Shown: one piece after another, positions 27,301-39,399 of the stretch
Position numbering within the stretch: position 1 is the first letter of the stretch
Layout: each line of letters opens with the position of its first letter
Assembly: GCA_027186245.1 (NCBI GenBank)
Contig: CP114481.1
Coordinates: 53,328,569-53,392,568, forward strand
From: Coriaria nepalensis
Lineage: Eukaryota; Streptophyta; Magnoliopsida; Cucurbitales; Coriariaceae
DNA length: 64,000 nucleotides
Reading direction: 5' to 3'
Notes under the pieces: model-generated
Databases searched by the model: none
What the model saw: the letters and a program-made list of their open reading frames with translations, nothing else
Told to the model about the DNA's origin: nothing
Translations under genes and position numbers: made by a program

Positions 27301-28920
27301 ACGGGCGGAAAAGATCTAGAAAAGAGTTTTGCGGAATGAAGTACTTTCATGCAAACGAATAAAAATGAGTAAGAAATAGTACCTGATATGAAAACGAATT
27401 GAGAGCTTCAAACAAATCTAATTTCCGAACAATAATTTTTTTAGAGCGTTGGAGCTTGAGAGAGATAAAATGGTGAATGAATAAGATAAAAATAATAGAA
27501 AATAAAATTAGTCAAAGTTCCAAAAATTTACAAGAATATCAACGGGCGGAAAAGATCAAGAAAAGTGTTTTGCGGAATAAAGTACTTTCTTGCAAACGAA
27601 TAAAAATGAGTATGAAATAGTACCTGATATGAAGACGAATTGAGAGCTCCAAACAAATCTAATTTCCGAACAATAAATTTTTTAGAGCGTTGGAGCTTGA
27701 GAGAGATAAAATGGTGAATGAATAAGATATAAATAATACAAATTAAAATTAGACAAATTTCCAGATATTTACATGAATATCAACGGGCAAGAAAAAATCT
27801 AGAAAGGAGTTTTGCGGAATGAAGTACTTTCATTCAAACGAATGAAAATGAGTAAGAAATAGTACCTGATATGAAAACGAATTGAGAGCTTCAAACAAAT
27901 CTAATTTCCGAACAATAAATTTTTTAGAGCGTTGGAGCTTGAGAGAGATAAAATAGTGAATGAATAAGATAAAATTAATACAAATTAAAATTAGAGAAAT
28001 TTCCAAAAATTTACAAGAAAATCAACGGGCAATAAAAAATCTAGAAAAGAGTTTTGCAGAATGCAGTACTTTCATTCAAACGAATGAAAATGAGTAAGAA
28101 ATAGTACCTGATATGAAAACGAATTGAGAGCTTCAAACAAATCTAATTTCCGAACAATAATTTTTTTAGAGCGTTGGAGCTTGAGAGAGATAAAATGGTG
28201 AATGAATAAGATAAAAATAATACAAATTAAAATTAGACAAAGTTCCAAAAATTTACAAGAAAATCAACGTGCAAGAAAAATCTGGAAAAGGGTTTTGCAG
28301 AATGCAGTACTTTCATTCAAACGAATGAAAATGAGTAAGAAATAGAACCTGATATGAAAACGAATTGAGAGCTTCAAACAAATCTAATTTCCGACCAATA
28401 ATTTTTTTAGAGCGTTGGAGCTTGAGAGAGATAAAATGGTGAATGAATAAGATAAAAATAATAGAAAATAAAATTAGACAAAGTTCCAAAAATTTACAAG
28501 AATATCAACGGGCGGAAAAGATCTAGAAAAGTGTTTTGCGGAATAAAGTACTTTCTTGCAAACGAATAAAAATGAGTATGAAATAGTACCTGATATGAAG
28601 ACGAATTGGGAGCTCCAAACAAATCTAATTTCCGAACAATAAATTTTTTAGAGCGTTGGAGCTTGAGAGAGATAAAATGGTGAATGAATAAGATATTAAT
28701 AATACAAATTAAAATTAGACAAATTTCCAGATATTTACATGAATATCAACGGGCAAGAAAAAATCTAGAAAAGAGTTTTGCGGAATGAAGTACTTTCATG
28801 CAAACGAATGAAAATGAGTAAGAAATAGTACCTGATATGAAAACGAATTGAGAGCTTCAAACAAATCTAATTTCCGAACAATAAATTTTTTAGAGCGTTG
28901 GAGCTTGAGAGAGATAAAAT
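24055..28920 (+). repeat. Tandem 9-monomer higher-order repeat (2173 bp), ~2.2 copies
   Basis: GTGTTTTGCGG monomers at 24185, 26358 and 28531 are each 2173 bp apart, as are pairs at 24910/27083 and 25392/27565. Rare shared markers are GATCAAGAAAAG (25381 and 27554), CGACCAATAATT (about 26219 and 28392) and GATATTAATAATAC (about 26519 and 28692, absent at the matching place in copy 1). Copy 1 runs from about 24055 to 26227 and copy 2 from 26228 to 28400. A partial third copy ends near 28920, where GATATAAAT replaces GATAAAATTAAT. Copies 2 and 3 share changes that copy 1 lacks, which gives the order of events. Confidence 0.85.
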
Positions 28921-28979
28921 GGTGAATGAATAAGATATAAATAATACAAATTAAAATTAGACAAATTTCCAGATATTTA

Positions 28980-30400
28980 CATGAATATCAACGGGCAAGA
29001 AAAAATCTAGAAAAGAGTTTTGCGGAATGAAGTACTTTCATGCAAACGAATGAAAATGAGTAAGAAATAGTACCTGATATGAAAACGAATTGTGAGCTTC
29101 AAACAAATCTAATTTCCGAACAATAATGTTTTTAGAGCGTTGGAGCTTGAGAGAGATAAAATGGTGAATGAATAAGGTAAAAATAATACAAATTAAAATT
29201 AAACAAAGTTCCAAAAATTTACAAGAAAATCAACGTGCAAGAAAAATCTAGAAAAGAGTTTTGCAGAATGCTGTAGTTTCATGCAAACGAATGAAAATGA
29301 CTAAGAAATAGTACCTGATATGAAAACGAATTGAGAGCTTCAAACAAATCTAATTTCCGAACAATAATTTTTTTAGATCGTTGGAGATTGACAGAGATAA
29401 AATGGTGAATGAATAAGATAAAAATAATAGAAATTAAAATTAGACAAAGTTCCAAAAATTTACAAGAAAATCAACGGGCAAGAAAAAATCTAGAAAAGAG
29501 TTTTGCAGAATGATGTACTTTCATGCAAACGAATGAAAATGAGTAAGAAATAGTACCTGATATGAAAACCAATTGAGAGCTTCAAACAAATCTAATTTCC
29601 GAACCATAATTTTTTTAGAGCGTTGGAGCTTGAGAGAGATAAAATGCTGAATGAATGAGATAAAAATAATAGAAATTAAAATTAGTCAAAGTTCCAAAAA
29701 TTTACAAGAATATCAACGGGCGGAAAAGATCTAGAAAAGAGTTTTGCGGAATGAAGTACTTTCATGCAAACGAATAAAAATGAGTATGAAATAGTACCTG
29801 ATATGAAGACGAATTGTGAGCTCCAAACAAATCTAATTTCCGAACAATAAATTTTTTAGTGCGTTGGAGCTTGAGAGAGATAAAATGGTGAATGAATAAG
29901 ATATAAATAATACAAATTAAAATTAGACAAATTTCCAGATATTTACATGAATATCAACGGGCAAGAAAACCTCTAGAAAAGAGTTTTGCGGAATGAAGTA
30001 CTTTCATGCAAACGAATGAAAATGAGTAAGAAATAGTACCTGATATGAAAACGAATTGAGAGCTTCAAACAAATCTAATTTCCGAACAATAATTTTTTTA
30101 GAGCGTTGGAGCTTGAGAGAGATAAAATGGTGAATGAATAAGATAAAAATAATAGAAAATAAAATTAGTCAAAGTTACAAAAATTTACAAGAATATCAAC
30201 GGGCGGAAAAGATCTAGAAAAGTGTTTTGCGGAATAAAGTACTCTCTTGCAAACGAATAAAAATGAGTATGAAATAGTACCTGATATGAAGACGAATTGA
30301 GAGCTCCAAACAAATCTAATTTCCGAACAATAAATTTTTTAGAGCGTTGGAGCTTGAGAGAGATAAAATGGTGAATAAATAAGATATAAATAATACAAAT
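28980..30400 (+). repeat. Recurrent ~6-monomer block, copy 3
   Basis: It is aligned to copy 2 at +6037 bp, with GAATGCTGTAG at 29266, AAAACCAATTGAG near 29567, ATGCTGAATGAATGAG near 29644 and GTGTTTTGCGG at 30222. A private change is AAAACCTCTAG near 29966, which is also found at about 36969. That shows that the right part of this copy was later duplicated again at +7003 bp. Confidence 0.75.
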
Positions 30401-32040
30401 TAAAATTAGACAAATTTCCAGATATTTACATGAATATCAACGGGAAAGAAAAAATCTAGAAAAGAGTTTTGCTGAATGAAGTACTTTCATGCAAACGAAT
30501 GAAAATGAGTAAGAAATAGTACCTGATATGAAAACGAATTGAGAGCTTCAAACAAATCTAATTTCCGAACAATAATTTTTTTCGAGCTTTGGAGCTTGAG
30601 AGAGATAAAATGGTGAATGAATAAGATAAAATTAATACAAATTAAAATTAGAGAAATTTCCAAAAGTTTACAAGAAAATCAACGAGCAATAAAAAATCTA
30701 GAAAAGAGTTTTGCTGAATGAAGTACTTTCATGCAAACGAATGAAAATGAGTAAGAAATAGTACCTGATATGAAATCGAATTGAGAGCTTCAAACAAATC
30801 TAATTTCCGAACAATAATGTTTTTAGAGCGTTGGAGCTTGAGAGAGATAAAATGGTGAATGAATAAGGTAAAAATAATACAAATTAAAATTAAACAAAGT
30901 TCCAAAAATTTACAAGAAAATCAACGTGCAAGAAAAATCTAGAAAAGAGTTTTGCAGAATGCTGTACTTTCATGCAAACGAATGAAAATGACTAAGAAAT
31001 AGTACCTGATATGAAAACGAATTGAGAGCTTCAAACAAATCTAATTTCCGAACAATAATTTTTTTAGAGCGTTGGAGATTGACAGAGATAAAATGGTGAA
31101 TGAATAAGATAAAAATAATACAAATCAAAAATTAGACAAATTTCCAAAAATTTACAAGAATATCAACGGGAAAGAAAAAATCTAGAAAAGAGTTTTGCGG
31201 AATGAAGTACTTTCATGCAAACGAATGAAAATGAGTAAGAAATAGTACCTGATATGAAAACGAATTGAGAGCTTCAAACAAATTTAATTTCCGGACCATA
31301 ATTTTTTTAGAGCTTCGGAGCTTGAGAGAGATTAAATGGTGAATGAATAAGGTAAAAATAATACAAATTAAAATTAGACAAAGTTCCAAAAATTTACAAG
31401 AAAATCAACGGGCAAGAAAAAATCTAGAAAAGAGTTTTGCAGAATGATGTACTTTCATGCAAACGAATGAAAATGAGTAAGAAATAGTACTTGATATGAA
31501 AACAAATTGAGAGCTTCAAACAAATCTAATTTCCGAACCATAATTTTTTTAGAGCGTTGGAGCTTGAGAGAGATAAAATGGTGAATGAATAAGATAAAAT
31601 TAATACAAATTAAAATTAGACAAAGTTCCAAAAATTTACAAGAAAATCAACGTGCAAGAAAAATCTAGAAAAGGGTTTTGCAGAATGCAGTACTTTCATT
31701 TAAACGAATGAAAATGAGTAAGAAATAGTACCTGATATGAAAACAAATTGAGAGCTTTAAACAAATCTAATTTCCGAACCATGATTTTTTTAGAGCGTTG
31801 GAGCTTGAGAGAGATAAAATGGTGAATAAATAGGATAAAAATAATACAAATTAAAATTAGACAAATTTCCAAAAATTTACAAGAAAATCAACGGGCAAGA
31901 AAAAATCTAGAAAACAGTTTTGCGGAATGAAGTATTTTCATGCAAACGAATGAAAATGAGCAAGAAATAGCACCTGATATGAAAACGAATTGAGAGCTTC
32001 AAACAAATCTAATTTCCGAACCATAATTTTTTTAGAGCGT
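29730..32040 (+). repeat. 29-monomer-offset (7003 bp) duplication, copy 1
   Basis: It matches 36733-39043 at +7003 bp. Shared rare markers in order are AAAACCTCTAG, GTGTTTTGCGG (30222 and 37225), CAACGAGCAATAAAAA, GAAATCGAATTGAG, AATCAAAAATTAGAC, CCGGACCATAATT, GAGATTAAATGG, TTTCATTTAAACG, AATAGGATAAAA (ATAGGATAAAA here) and AAGTATTTTCATG. It crosses the zone C/D border, so the border itself has been duplicated. The match fails after about 32040. Confidence 0.85.
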
Positions 32041-32880
32041 TGGAGCTTGAGAGAGATAAAATGGTGAATGAATAAGATAAAAATAATACAAATTAAAATT
32101 AGACAAAGTTCCAAAAATTTACAAGAAAATCAACGTGCAAGAAAAATCTAGAAAAGAGTTTTGCAGAATGCAGTACTTTCATGCAAACGAATGAAAATGA
32201 GTAAGAAATAGTACTTGATATGAAAACAAATTGAGAGCTTCAAACAAATCTAATTTCCGAACCATAATTTTTTTGGAGCGTTGGAGCTTGAGAGAGATAA
32301 AATGGTGAATGAATAAGATAAAATTAATACAAATTAAAATTAGACAAAGTTCCAAAAATTTACAAGAAAATCAACGTGCAAGAAAAATCTAGAAAAGGGT
32401 TTTGCAGAATGCAGTACTTTCATTTAAACGAATGAAAATGAGTAAGAAATAGTACCTGATATGAAAACAAATTGAGAGCTTCAAACAAATCTAATTTCCG
32501 AACCATGATTTTTTTAGAGCGTTGGAGCTTGAGAGAGATAAAATGGTGAATGAATAGGATAAAAATAATACAAATTAAAATTAGACAAATTTCCAAAAAT
32601 TTACAAGAAAATCAACGGGCAAGAAAAAATCTAGAAAAGAGTTTTGCGGAATGAAGTATTTTCATGCAAACGAATGAAAATGAGCAAGAAATAGCACCTG
32701 ATATGAAAACGAATTGAGAGCTTCAAACAAATCTAATTTCCGAACCATAATTTTTTTAGAGCGTTGGAGCTTGAGAGAGATAAAATGGTGAATGAATAAG
32801 ATAAAAATAATACAAATTTAAATTAGACAAAGTTCCAAAAATTTACAACAAAATCAACGTGCAAGAAAAATCGAGAAAAG
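31440..32880 (+). repeat. 3-monomer higher-order repeat (724 bp), two copies
   Basis: TTTCATTTAAACG occurs at about 31694 and 32418, AATAGGATAAAA-type sequence at 31829 and 32553, and GAGCAAGAAATAGCACC at 31948 and 32672. All pairs are 724 bp apart. The two copies adjoin. The first copy is also the part shared with 38443-39043 through the 7003-bp duplication. Confidence 0.75.
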
Positions 32881-35699
32881 AGTTTTGCAGAATGATGTAC
32901 TTTCATGCAAAGGAATGAAAATGAGTAAGAAATAGTACCTGATATGAACACGAATTGAGAGCTTCAAACAAATGTAATTTCCGAACCATAATTTTTTTAG
33001 AGCGTTGGAGCTTGAAAGAGATAAAATGGTGAATGAATAAGATAAAAATAATAGAAATTAAAATTAGACAAAGTTCCAAAAATTTTCAAGAAAATCAACG
33101 GGCAAGAAAAAATCTATAAAAGAGTTTTGCAGAATGATGTACTTTCATGCAAACGAATGAAAATGACGAAGAAATAGTACCTGATATGAACACGAATTGA
33201 GAGCTCCAAACAAATCTAATTTCCGAACAATAATTTTTTTAGAGCTTTGGAGCTTGCGACAGATCAAATGGTGAATGAATAAGATAAAAATAATACAAAT
33301 TAAAATTAGACAAAGTTCCAAAAATTATAAGAATATCAACGGGCAAGAAAAATCGAGAAAAGAGTTTTGCAGAATGATGTACTTTCATGCAAGCGAATGA
33401 AAATGAGTAAGAAATAGTACCTTATATGAAAACAAATTGAGAGCTTCAAACAAATCTAATTTCCGAACAATAATTTTTTTAGAGCGTTGGAGCTTCTGAG
33501 CGATAAAATGGTGAATGAATAAGATAAAAATAATACAAATTAAAATTAGACAAATTTCCAAAAATTTACAAGAAAATCAACGGGCAAGAAAAAATCTAGA
33601 AAAGAGTTTTGCGTAATGAAGTACTTTCATGCAAAGGAATGAAAATGAGTAAGAAATAGCACCTGATATGAAAACGAATTGAGAGCTTCAAACAAATCTA
33701 ATTTCCGAACCATAATTTTTGTAGAGCGTTGGAGCTTGAGAGAGATAAAATGGTGAATGAATAAGATAAAAATAATAGAAATTAAAATTAGACAAAGTTC
33801 CAAAAATTTACAAGAAAATCAACGGGCAAGAAAAAATCTAGAAAAGAGTTTTGCAGAATGATGTACTTTCATGCAAACGAATGAAAATGAGGAAGAAATA
33901 GTACCTGATATCAAAACAAATTGAGAGCTTCAAACAAATATAATTTCCGAACCATAATTTTTTTAGAGCGTTGGAGCTTGAGAGAGATAAAATGGTGAAT
34001 GAGTAAGATAAAAATAATACAAATTAAAATTAGACAAAGTTCCAAAAATTTACAAGAAAATCAACGTGCAAGAAAAATCTAGAAAAGAGTTTTGCAGAAT
34101 GCAGTACTTTCATTCAAACGAATGAAAATGAGTAAGAAATAGTACCTGATATGAAAACGAATTGAGAGATTCAAACAAATCTAATTTCCGAACAATAATT
34201 TTTTTAGAGCGTTGGAGCTTGAGAGAGATAAAATGGTGAATGAGTAAGATAAAAATAATACAAATTAAAATTAGACAAAGTTCCAAAAATTTACAAGAAA
34301 ATCAACGTGCAAGAAAAATCTAGAAAAGAGTTTTGCAGAATGCAGTACTTTCATTCAAACGAATGAAAATGAGTAAGAAATAGTACCTGATATGAAAACG
34401 AATTGAGAGCTTCAAACAAATCTAATTTCCGAACAATAATTTTTTTAGAGCGTTGGAGCTTGAGAGAGATAAAATGGTGAATGAATAAGATAAAAATAAT
34501 AGAAATTAAAATTAGTCAAAGTTCCAAAAATTTACAAGAATATCAACGGGCGGAAAAGATCTTGAAAAGAGTTTTGCGGAATGAAGTACTTTCATGCAAA
34601 CGAATAAAAATGAGTATGAAATAGTACCTGATATGAAGACGAATTGTGAGCTCCAAACAAATCTAATTTCCGAACAATAAATTTTTTAGTGCGTTGGAGC
34701 TTGAGAGAGATAAAATGGTGAATGAATAAGATATAAATAATACAAATTAAAATTAGACAAATTTCCAGATATTTACATGAATATCAACGGGCAAGAAAAA
34801 ATCAAGAAAAGAGTTTTGCGGAATGAAGTACTTTCATGCAAACGAATGAAAATGAGTAAGAAATAGTACCTGATATGAAAACGAATTGCGAGCTTCAAAC
34901 GAATCTAATTTCCGAACAATAATTTTTTTAGAGCTTTGGAGCTTGAGAGAGATAAAATGGTGAATGAATAAGATAAAAATAATACAAATTAAAATTAGAG
35001 AAATTTCCCAAAATTTACAAGAAAATCAACGGGCAATAAAAAATCTAGAAAAGAGTTTTGCTGAATGAAGTACTTTCATGCAAACGAATGAAAATGAGTA
35101 AGAAATAGTACCTGATATGAAAACGAAGTGAGAGCTTCAAACAAATCTAATTTCCGAACAATAATTTTTTTAGAGCTTTGGAGCTTGAGAGAGATAAAAT
35201 GGTGAATGAATAAGATAAAAATAATACAAATTAAAATTCGAGAAATTTCCAAAAGTTTACAAGAAAATCAACGTGCAAGAAAAATCTAGAAAATAGTTTT
35301 GCGGAATGAAGTACTTTCATGCAAACGAATGAAAATGAGTAAGAAATATTACCTGATATGAAAACAAATTGAGAGCTTCAAACAAATCTAATTTCCGAAC
35401 CATAATTTTTTTAGAGCGTTGGAGCTTGAGAGAGATAAAATGGTGAATGAATAAGATAAAAATAATACAAATTAAAATTAGACAAAGTTCCAAAAATTTA
35501 CAAGAAAATCAACGTGCAAGAAAAATCTAGAAAAGATTTTTGCAGAATGCAGTACTTTCATTCAAACGAATGAAAATTAGTAAGAAATAGTACCTGATAT
35601 GAAAACGAATTGAGAGCTTCAAACAAATCTAATTTCCGAACAATAATTTTTTTAGAGCGTTGGAGCTTGAGAGAGATAAAATGGTGAATGAATAAGATA

Positions 35700-36470
35700 A
35701 AAATAATAGAAATCAAAATTAGACAAAGTTCCAAAAATTTACTAGAAAATCATTGGGCAATAAAAAATCTAGAAAAGAGTTTTGCGGAATGAAGTACTTT
35801 CATGCAAACGAATGAAAATGAGTAAGAAATAGTACCTCATATGAAAACGAATTGAGAGCTTCAAACAAATCTAATTTCCGAACAATAATTTTTTTAGAGC
35901 GTTGGAGCTTGAGAGAGATAAAATGGTGAATGAATAAGGTAAATATAATACAAATTAGAATTAGACAAAGTTCCAAAAATTTACAAGAAAATCAACGGGC
36001 GAGAAAAAATCTAGAAAAGAGTTTTGCGGAATGAATTACTTTCATGCAAAAGAATGAAAATGAGTAAGAAATAGTACCTCATATGAAAACGAATTGAGAG
36101 CTTCAAACAAATCTAATTTCCGAACAATAATTTTTTTAGAGCTTTGGAGCTTGAGAGAGATAAAATGGTGAATGAATAAGGTAAAAAAAATACAAATTAA
36201 AATTAGACAAAGTTCCAAAAATTTACAAGAATATCAACGGGCAAGAAAAATCGAGAAAAGAGTTTTGCAGAATGATGTACTTTCATGCAAACGAATGAAA
36301 ATGAGTAAGAAATAGTACCTGATATGAAAACAAATTGCGAGCTTCAAACAAATCTAATTTCCAAACAATAATTTTTTTAGAGTGTTGGAGCTTGAGAGAG
36401 AAAAAATGGTGAATGAATAAGATAAAAATAATACAAATTAAAATTAGACAAAGTTCCAAAAATTTACAAG
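35700..36470 (+). repeat. 27-monomer-offset (6519 bp) duplication, copy 1
   Basis: It matches 42219-42989 at +6519 bp. Shared rare markers are ACTAGAAAATC, the first ACCTCATATG monomers, GAATTACTTTCATGC (about 36031 and 42550) and AGTGTTGGAGC followed by GAGAGAAAAAATGG (36381 and 42900). These are the only zone E-type monomers in the middle of zone D. Confidence 0.75.
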
Positions 36471-36732
36471 AATATCAACGGGCGGAAAAGATCTAGAAAA
36501 GAGTTTTGCGGAATGAAGTACTTTCATGCAAACGAATAAAAATGAGTATGAAATAGTACCTGATATGAAGACGAATTGTGAGCTCCAAACAAATCTAATT
36601 TCCGAACAATAAATTTTTTAGTGCGTTGGAGCTTGAGAGAGATAAAATGGTGAATGAATAAGATATAAATAATACAAATGAAAATTAGACAAATTTCAAA
36701 AAATTTACAAGAAAATCAACGGGCGGAAAAGA

Positions 36733-39043
36733 TCTAGAAAAGAGTTTTGCGGAATGAAGTACTTTCATGCAAACGAATAAAAATGAGTATGAAATAGTAC
36801 CTGATATGAAGACGAATTGTGAGCTCCAAACAAATCTAATTTCCGAACAATAAATTTTTTAGTGCGTTGGAGCTTGAGAGAGATAAAATGGTGAATGAAT
36901 AAGATATAAATAATACAAATTAAAATTAGACAAATTTCCAGATATTTACATGAATATCAACGGGCAAGAAAACCTCTAGAAAAGAGTTTTGCGGAATGAA
37001 GTACTTTCATGCAAACGAATGAAAATGAGTAAGAAATAGTACCTGATATGAAAACGAATTGAGAGCTTCAAACAAATCTAATTTCCGAACAATAATTTTT
37101 TTAGAGCGTTGGAGCTTGAGAGAGATAAAATGGTGAATGAATAAGATAAAAATAATAGAAAATAAAATTAGTCAAAGGTCCAAAAATTTACAAGAATATC
37201 AACGGGCGGAAAAGATCTAGAAAAGTGTTTTGCGGAATAAAGTACTTTCTTGCAAACGAATAAAAATGAGTATGAAATAGTACCTGATATGAAGACGAAT
37301 TGAGAGCTCCAAACAAATCTAATTTCCGAACAATAAATTTTTTAGAGCGTTGGAGCTTGAGAGAGATAAAATGGTGAATGAATAAGATATAAATAATACA
37401 AATTAAAATTAGACAAATTTCCAGATATTTACATGAATATCAACGGGGAAGAAAAAATCTAGAAAAGAGTTTTGCGGAATGAAGTACTTTCATGCAAACG
37501 AATGAAAATGACTAAGAAATAGTACCTGATATGAAAACGAATTGAGAGCTTCAAACAAATCTAATTTCCGAACAATAATTTTTTTAGAGCTTTGGAGCTT
37601 GAGAGAGATAAAATGGTGAATGAATAAGATAAAATTAATACAAATTAAAATTAGAGAAATTTCCAAAAGTTTACAAGAAAATCAACGAGCAATAAAAAAT
37701 CTAGAAAAGAGTTTTGCTGAATGAAGTACTTTCATGCAAACGAATGAAAATGAGTAAGAAATAGTACCTGATATGAAATCGAATTGAGAGCTTCAAACAA
37801 ATCTAATTTCCGAACAATAATGTTTTTAGAGCGTTGGAGCTTGAGAGAGATAAAATGGTGAATGAATAAGGTAAAAATAATACAAATTAAAATTAAACAA
37901 AGTTCCAAAAATTTTCAAGAAAATCAACGTGCAAGAAAAATCTAGAAAAGAGTTTTGCAGAATGCTGTACTTTCATGCAAACGAATGAAAATGACTAAGA
38001 AATAGTACCTGATATGAAAACGAATTGAGAGCTTCAAACAAATCTAATTTCCGAACAATAATTTTTTTAGAGCGTTGGAGATTGACAGAGATAAAATGGT
38101 GAATGAATAAGATAAAAATAATACAAATCAAAAATTAGACAAATTTCCAAAAATTTACAAGAATATCAACGGGAAAGAAAAAATCTAGAAAAGAGTTTTG
38201 CGGAATGAAGTACTTTCATGCAAACGAATGAAAATGAGTAAGAAATAGTACCTGATATGAAAACGAATTGAGAGCTTCAAACAAATTTAATTTCCGGACC
38301 ATAATTTTTTTAGAGCTTCGGAGCTTGAGAGAGATTAAATGGTGAATGAATAAGGTAAAAATAATACAAATTAAAATTAGACAAAGTTCCAAAAATTTAC
38401 AAGAAAATCAACGGGAAAGAAAAAATCTAGAAAAGAGTTTTGCAGAATGATGTACTTTCATGCAAACGAATGAAAATGAGTAAGAAATAGTACCTGTTAT
38501 GAAAACAAATTGAGAGCTTCAAACAAATCTAATTTCCGAACCATAATTTTTTTAGAGCGTTGGAGCTTGAGAGAGATAAAATGGTGAATGAATAAGATAA
38601 AAATAATACAAATTAAAATTAGACAAAGTTCCAAAAATTTACAAGAAAATCAACGTGCAAGAAAAATCTGGAAAAGGGTTTTGCAGAATGCAGTACTTTC
38701 ATTTAAACGAATGAAAATGAGTAAGAAATAGTACCTGATATGAAAACAAATTGAGAGCTTCAAACAAATCTAATTTCCGAACCATAATTTTTTTAGAGCG
38801 TTGGAGCTTGAGAGAGATAAAATGGTGAATGAATAGGATAAAAATAATACAAATTAAAATTAGACAAATTTCCAAAAATTTACAAGAAAATCAACGGGCA
38901 AGAAAAAATCTAGAAAAGAGTTTTGCGGAATGAAGTATTTTCATGCAAACGAATGAAAATGAGTAAGAAATAGCACCTGATATGAAAACGAATTGAGAGC
39001 TTCAAACAAATCTAATTTCCGAACCATAATTTTTTTAGAGCGT
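36733..39043 (+). repeat. 29-monomer-offset (7003 bp) duplication, copy 2
   Basis: This is the second copy of 29730-32040. It explains the island of zone C-type sequence inside zone D. Differences are few: for example GTACTCTCTTGC at 30241 against GTACTTTCTTGC here, and GATAAAATTAATAC near 31592 against GATAAAAATAATAC here. Just left of it, a second GAATTGTGAGCTCC monomer (from about 36480) repeats its first monomer at 242 bp. Confidence 0.85.
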
Positions 39044-39399
39044 TGGAGCTTGAGATAGATAAAATGGTGAATGAATAAGATAAAAATAATAGAAATTAAA
39101 ATTAGACAAAGTTCCAAAAATTTACAAGAAAATCAACGGGCAAGAAAAAATCTAGAAAAGAGTTTTGCAGAATGATGTACTTTCATGCAAACGAATGAAA
39201 ATGAGTAAGAAATAGTACCTGATATGAAAACAAATTGAGAGCTTCAAACAAATCTAATTTCCGAACCATAATTTTTTTAGAGCGTTGGAGCTTGAGAGAG
39301 ATAAAATGGTGAATGAATAAGATAAAAATAATACAAATTAAAATTAGACAAAGTTCCAAAAATTTACAAGAAAATCAACGTGCAAGAAAAATCTAGAAA

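Larger units (their letters stand above)
8960..31180 (+). repeat. Zone C monomers, mosaic of several subfamilies
   Basis: The general signature is AAAACGAATTGAGAG with CGAACAATAATTTTTTTAG. At least five subfamilies alternate. One has GATATAAATAATAC with CCAGATATTTACATG. One has AATAGAAAATAAAATTAGTC, GGCGGAAAAGATCTAG, GTGTTTTGCGGAATAAAG and TTTCTTGC. One has GGCGGAAAAGATC with GAATTGTGAGCTCC and TTTAGTGCG. One has GATAAAATTAATAC, TTAGAGAAATTTCC and GGGCAATAAAAAATC. One has CGTGCAAGAAAAATC, AAAAGGGTTTTGCAGAATG and TTTCATTC. Several subfamilies are one base shorter, which explains the growing phase drift. The first 2 kb still often has AACCATAATT. The right limit is approximate. Confidence 0.75.
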
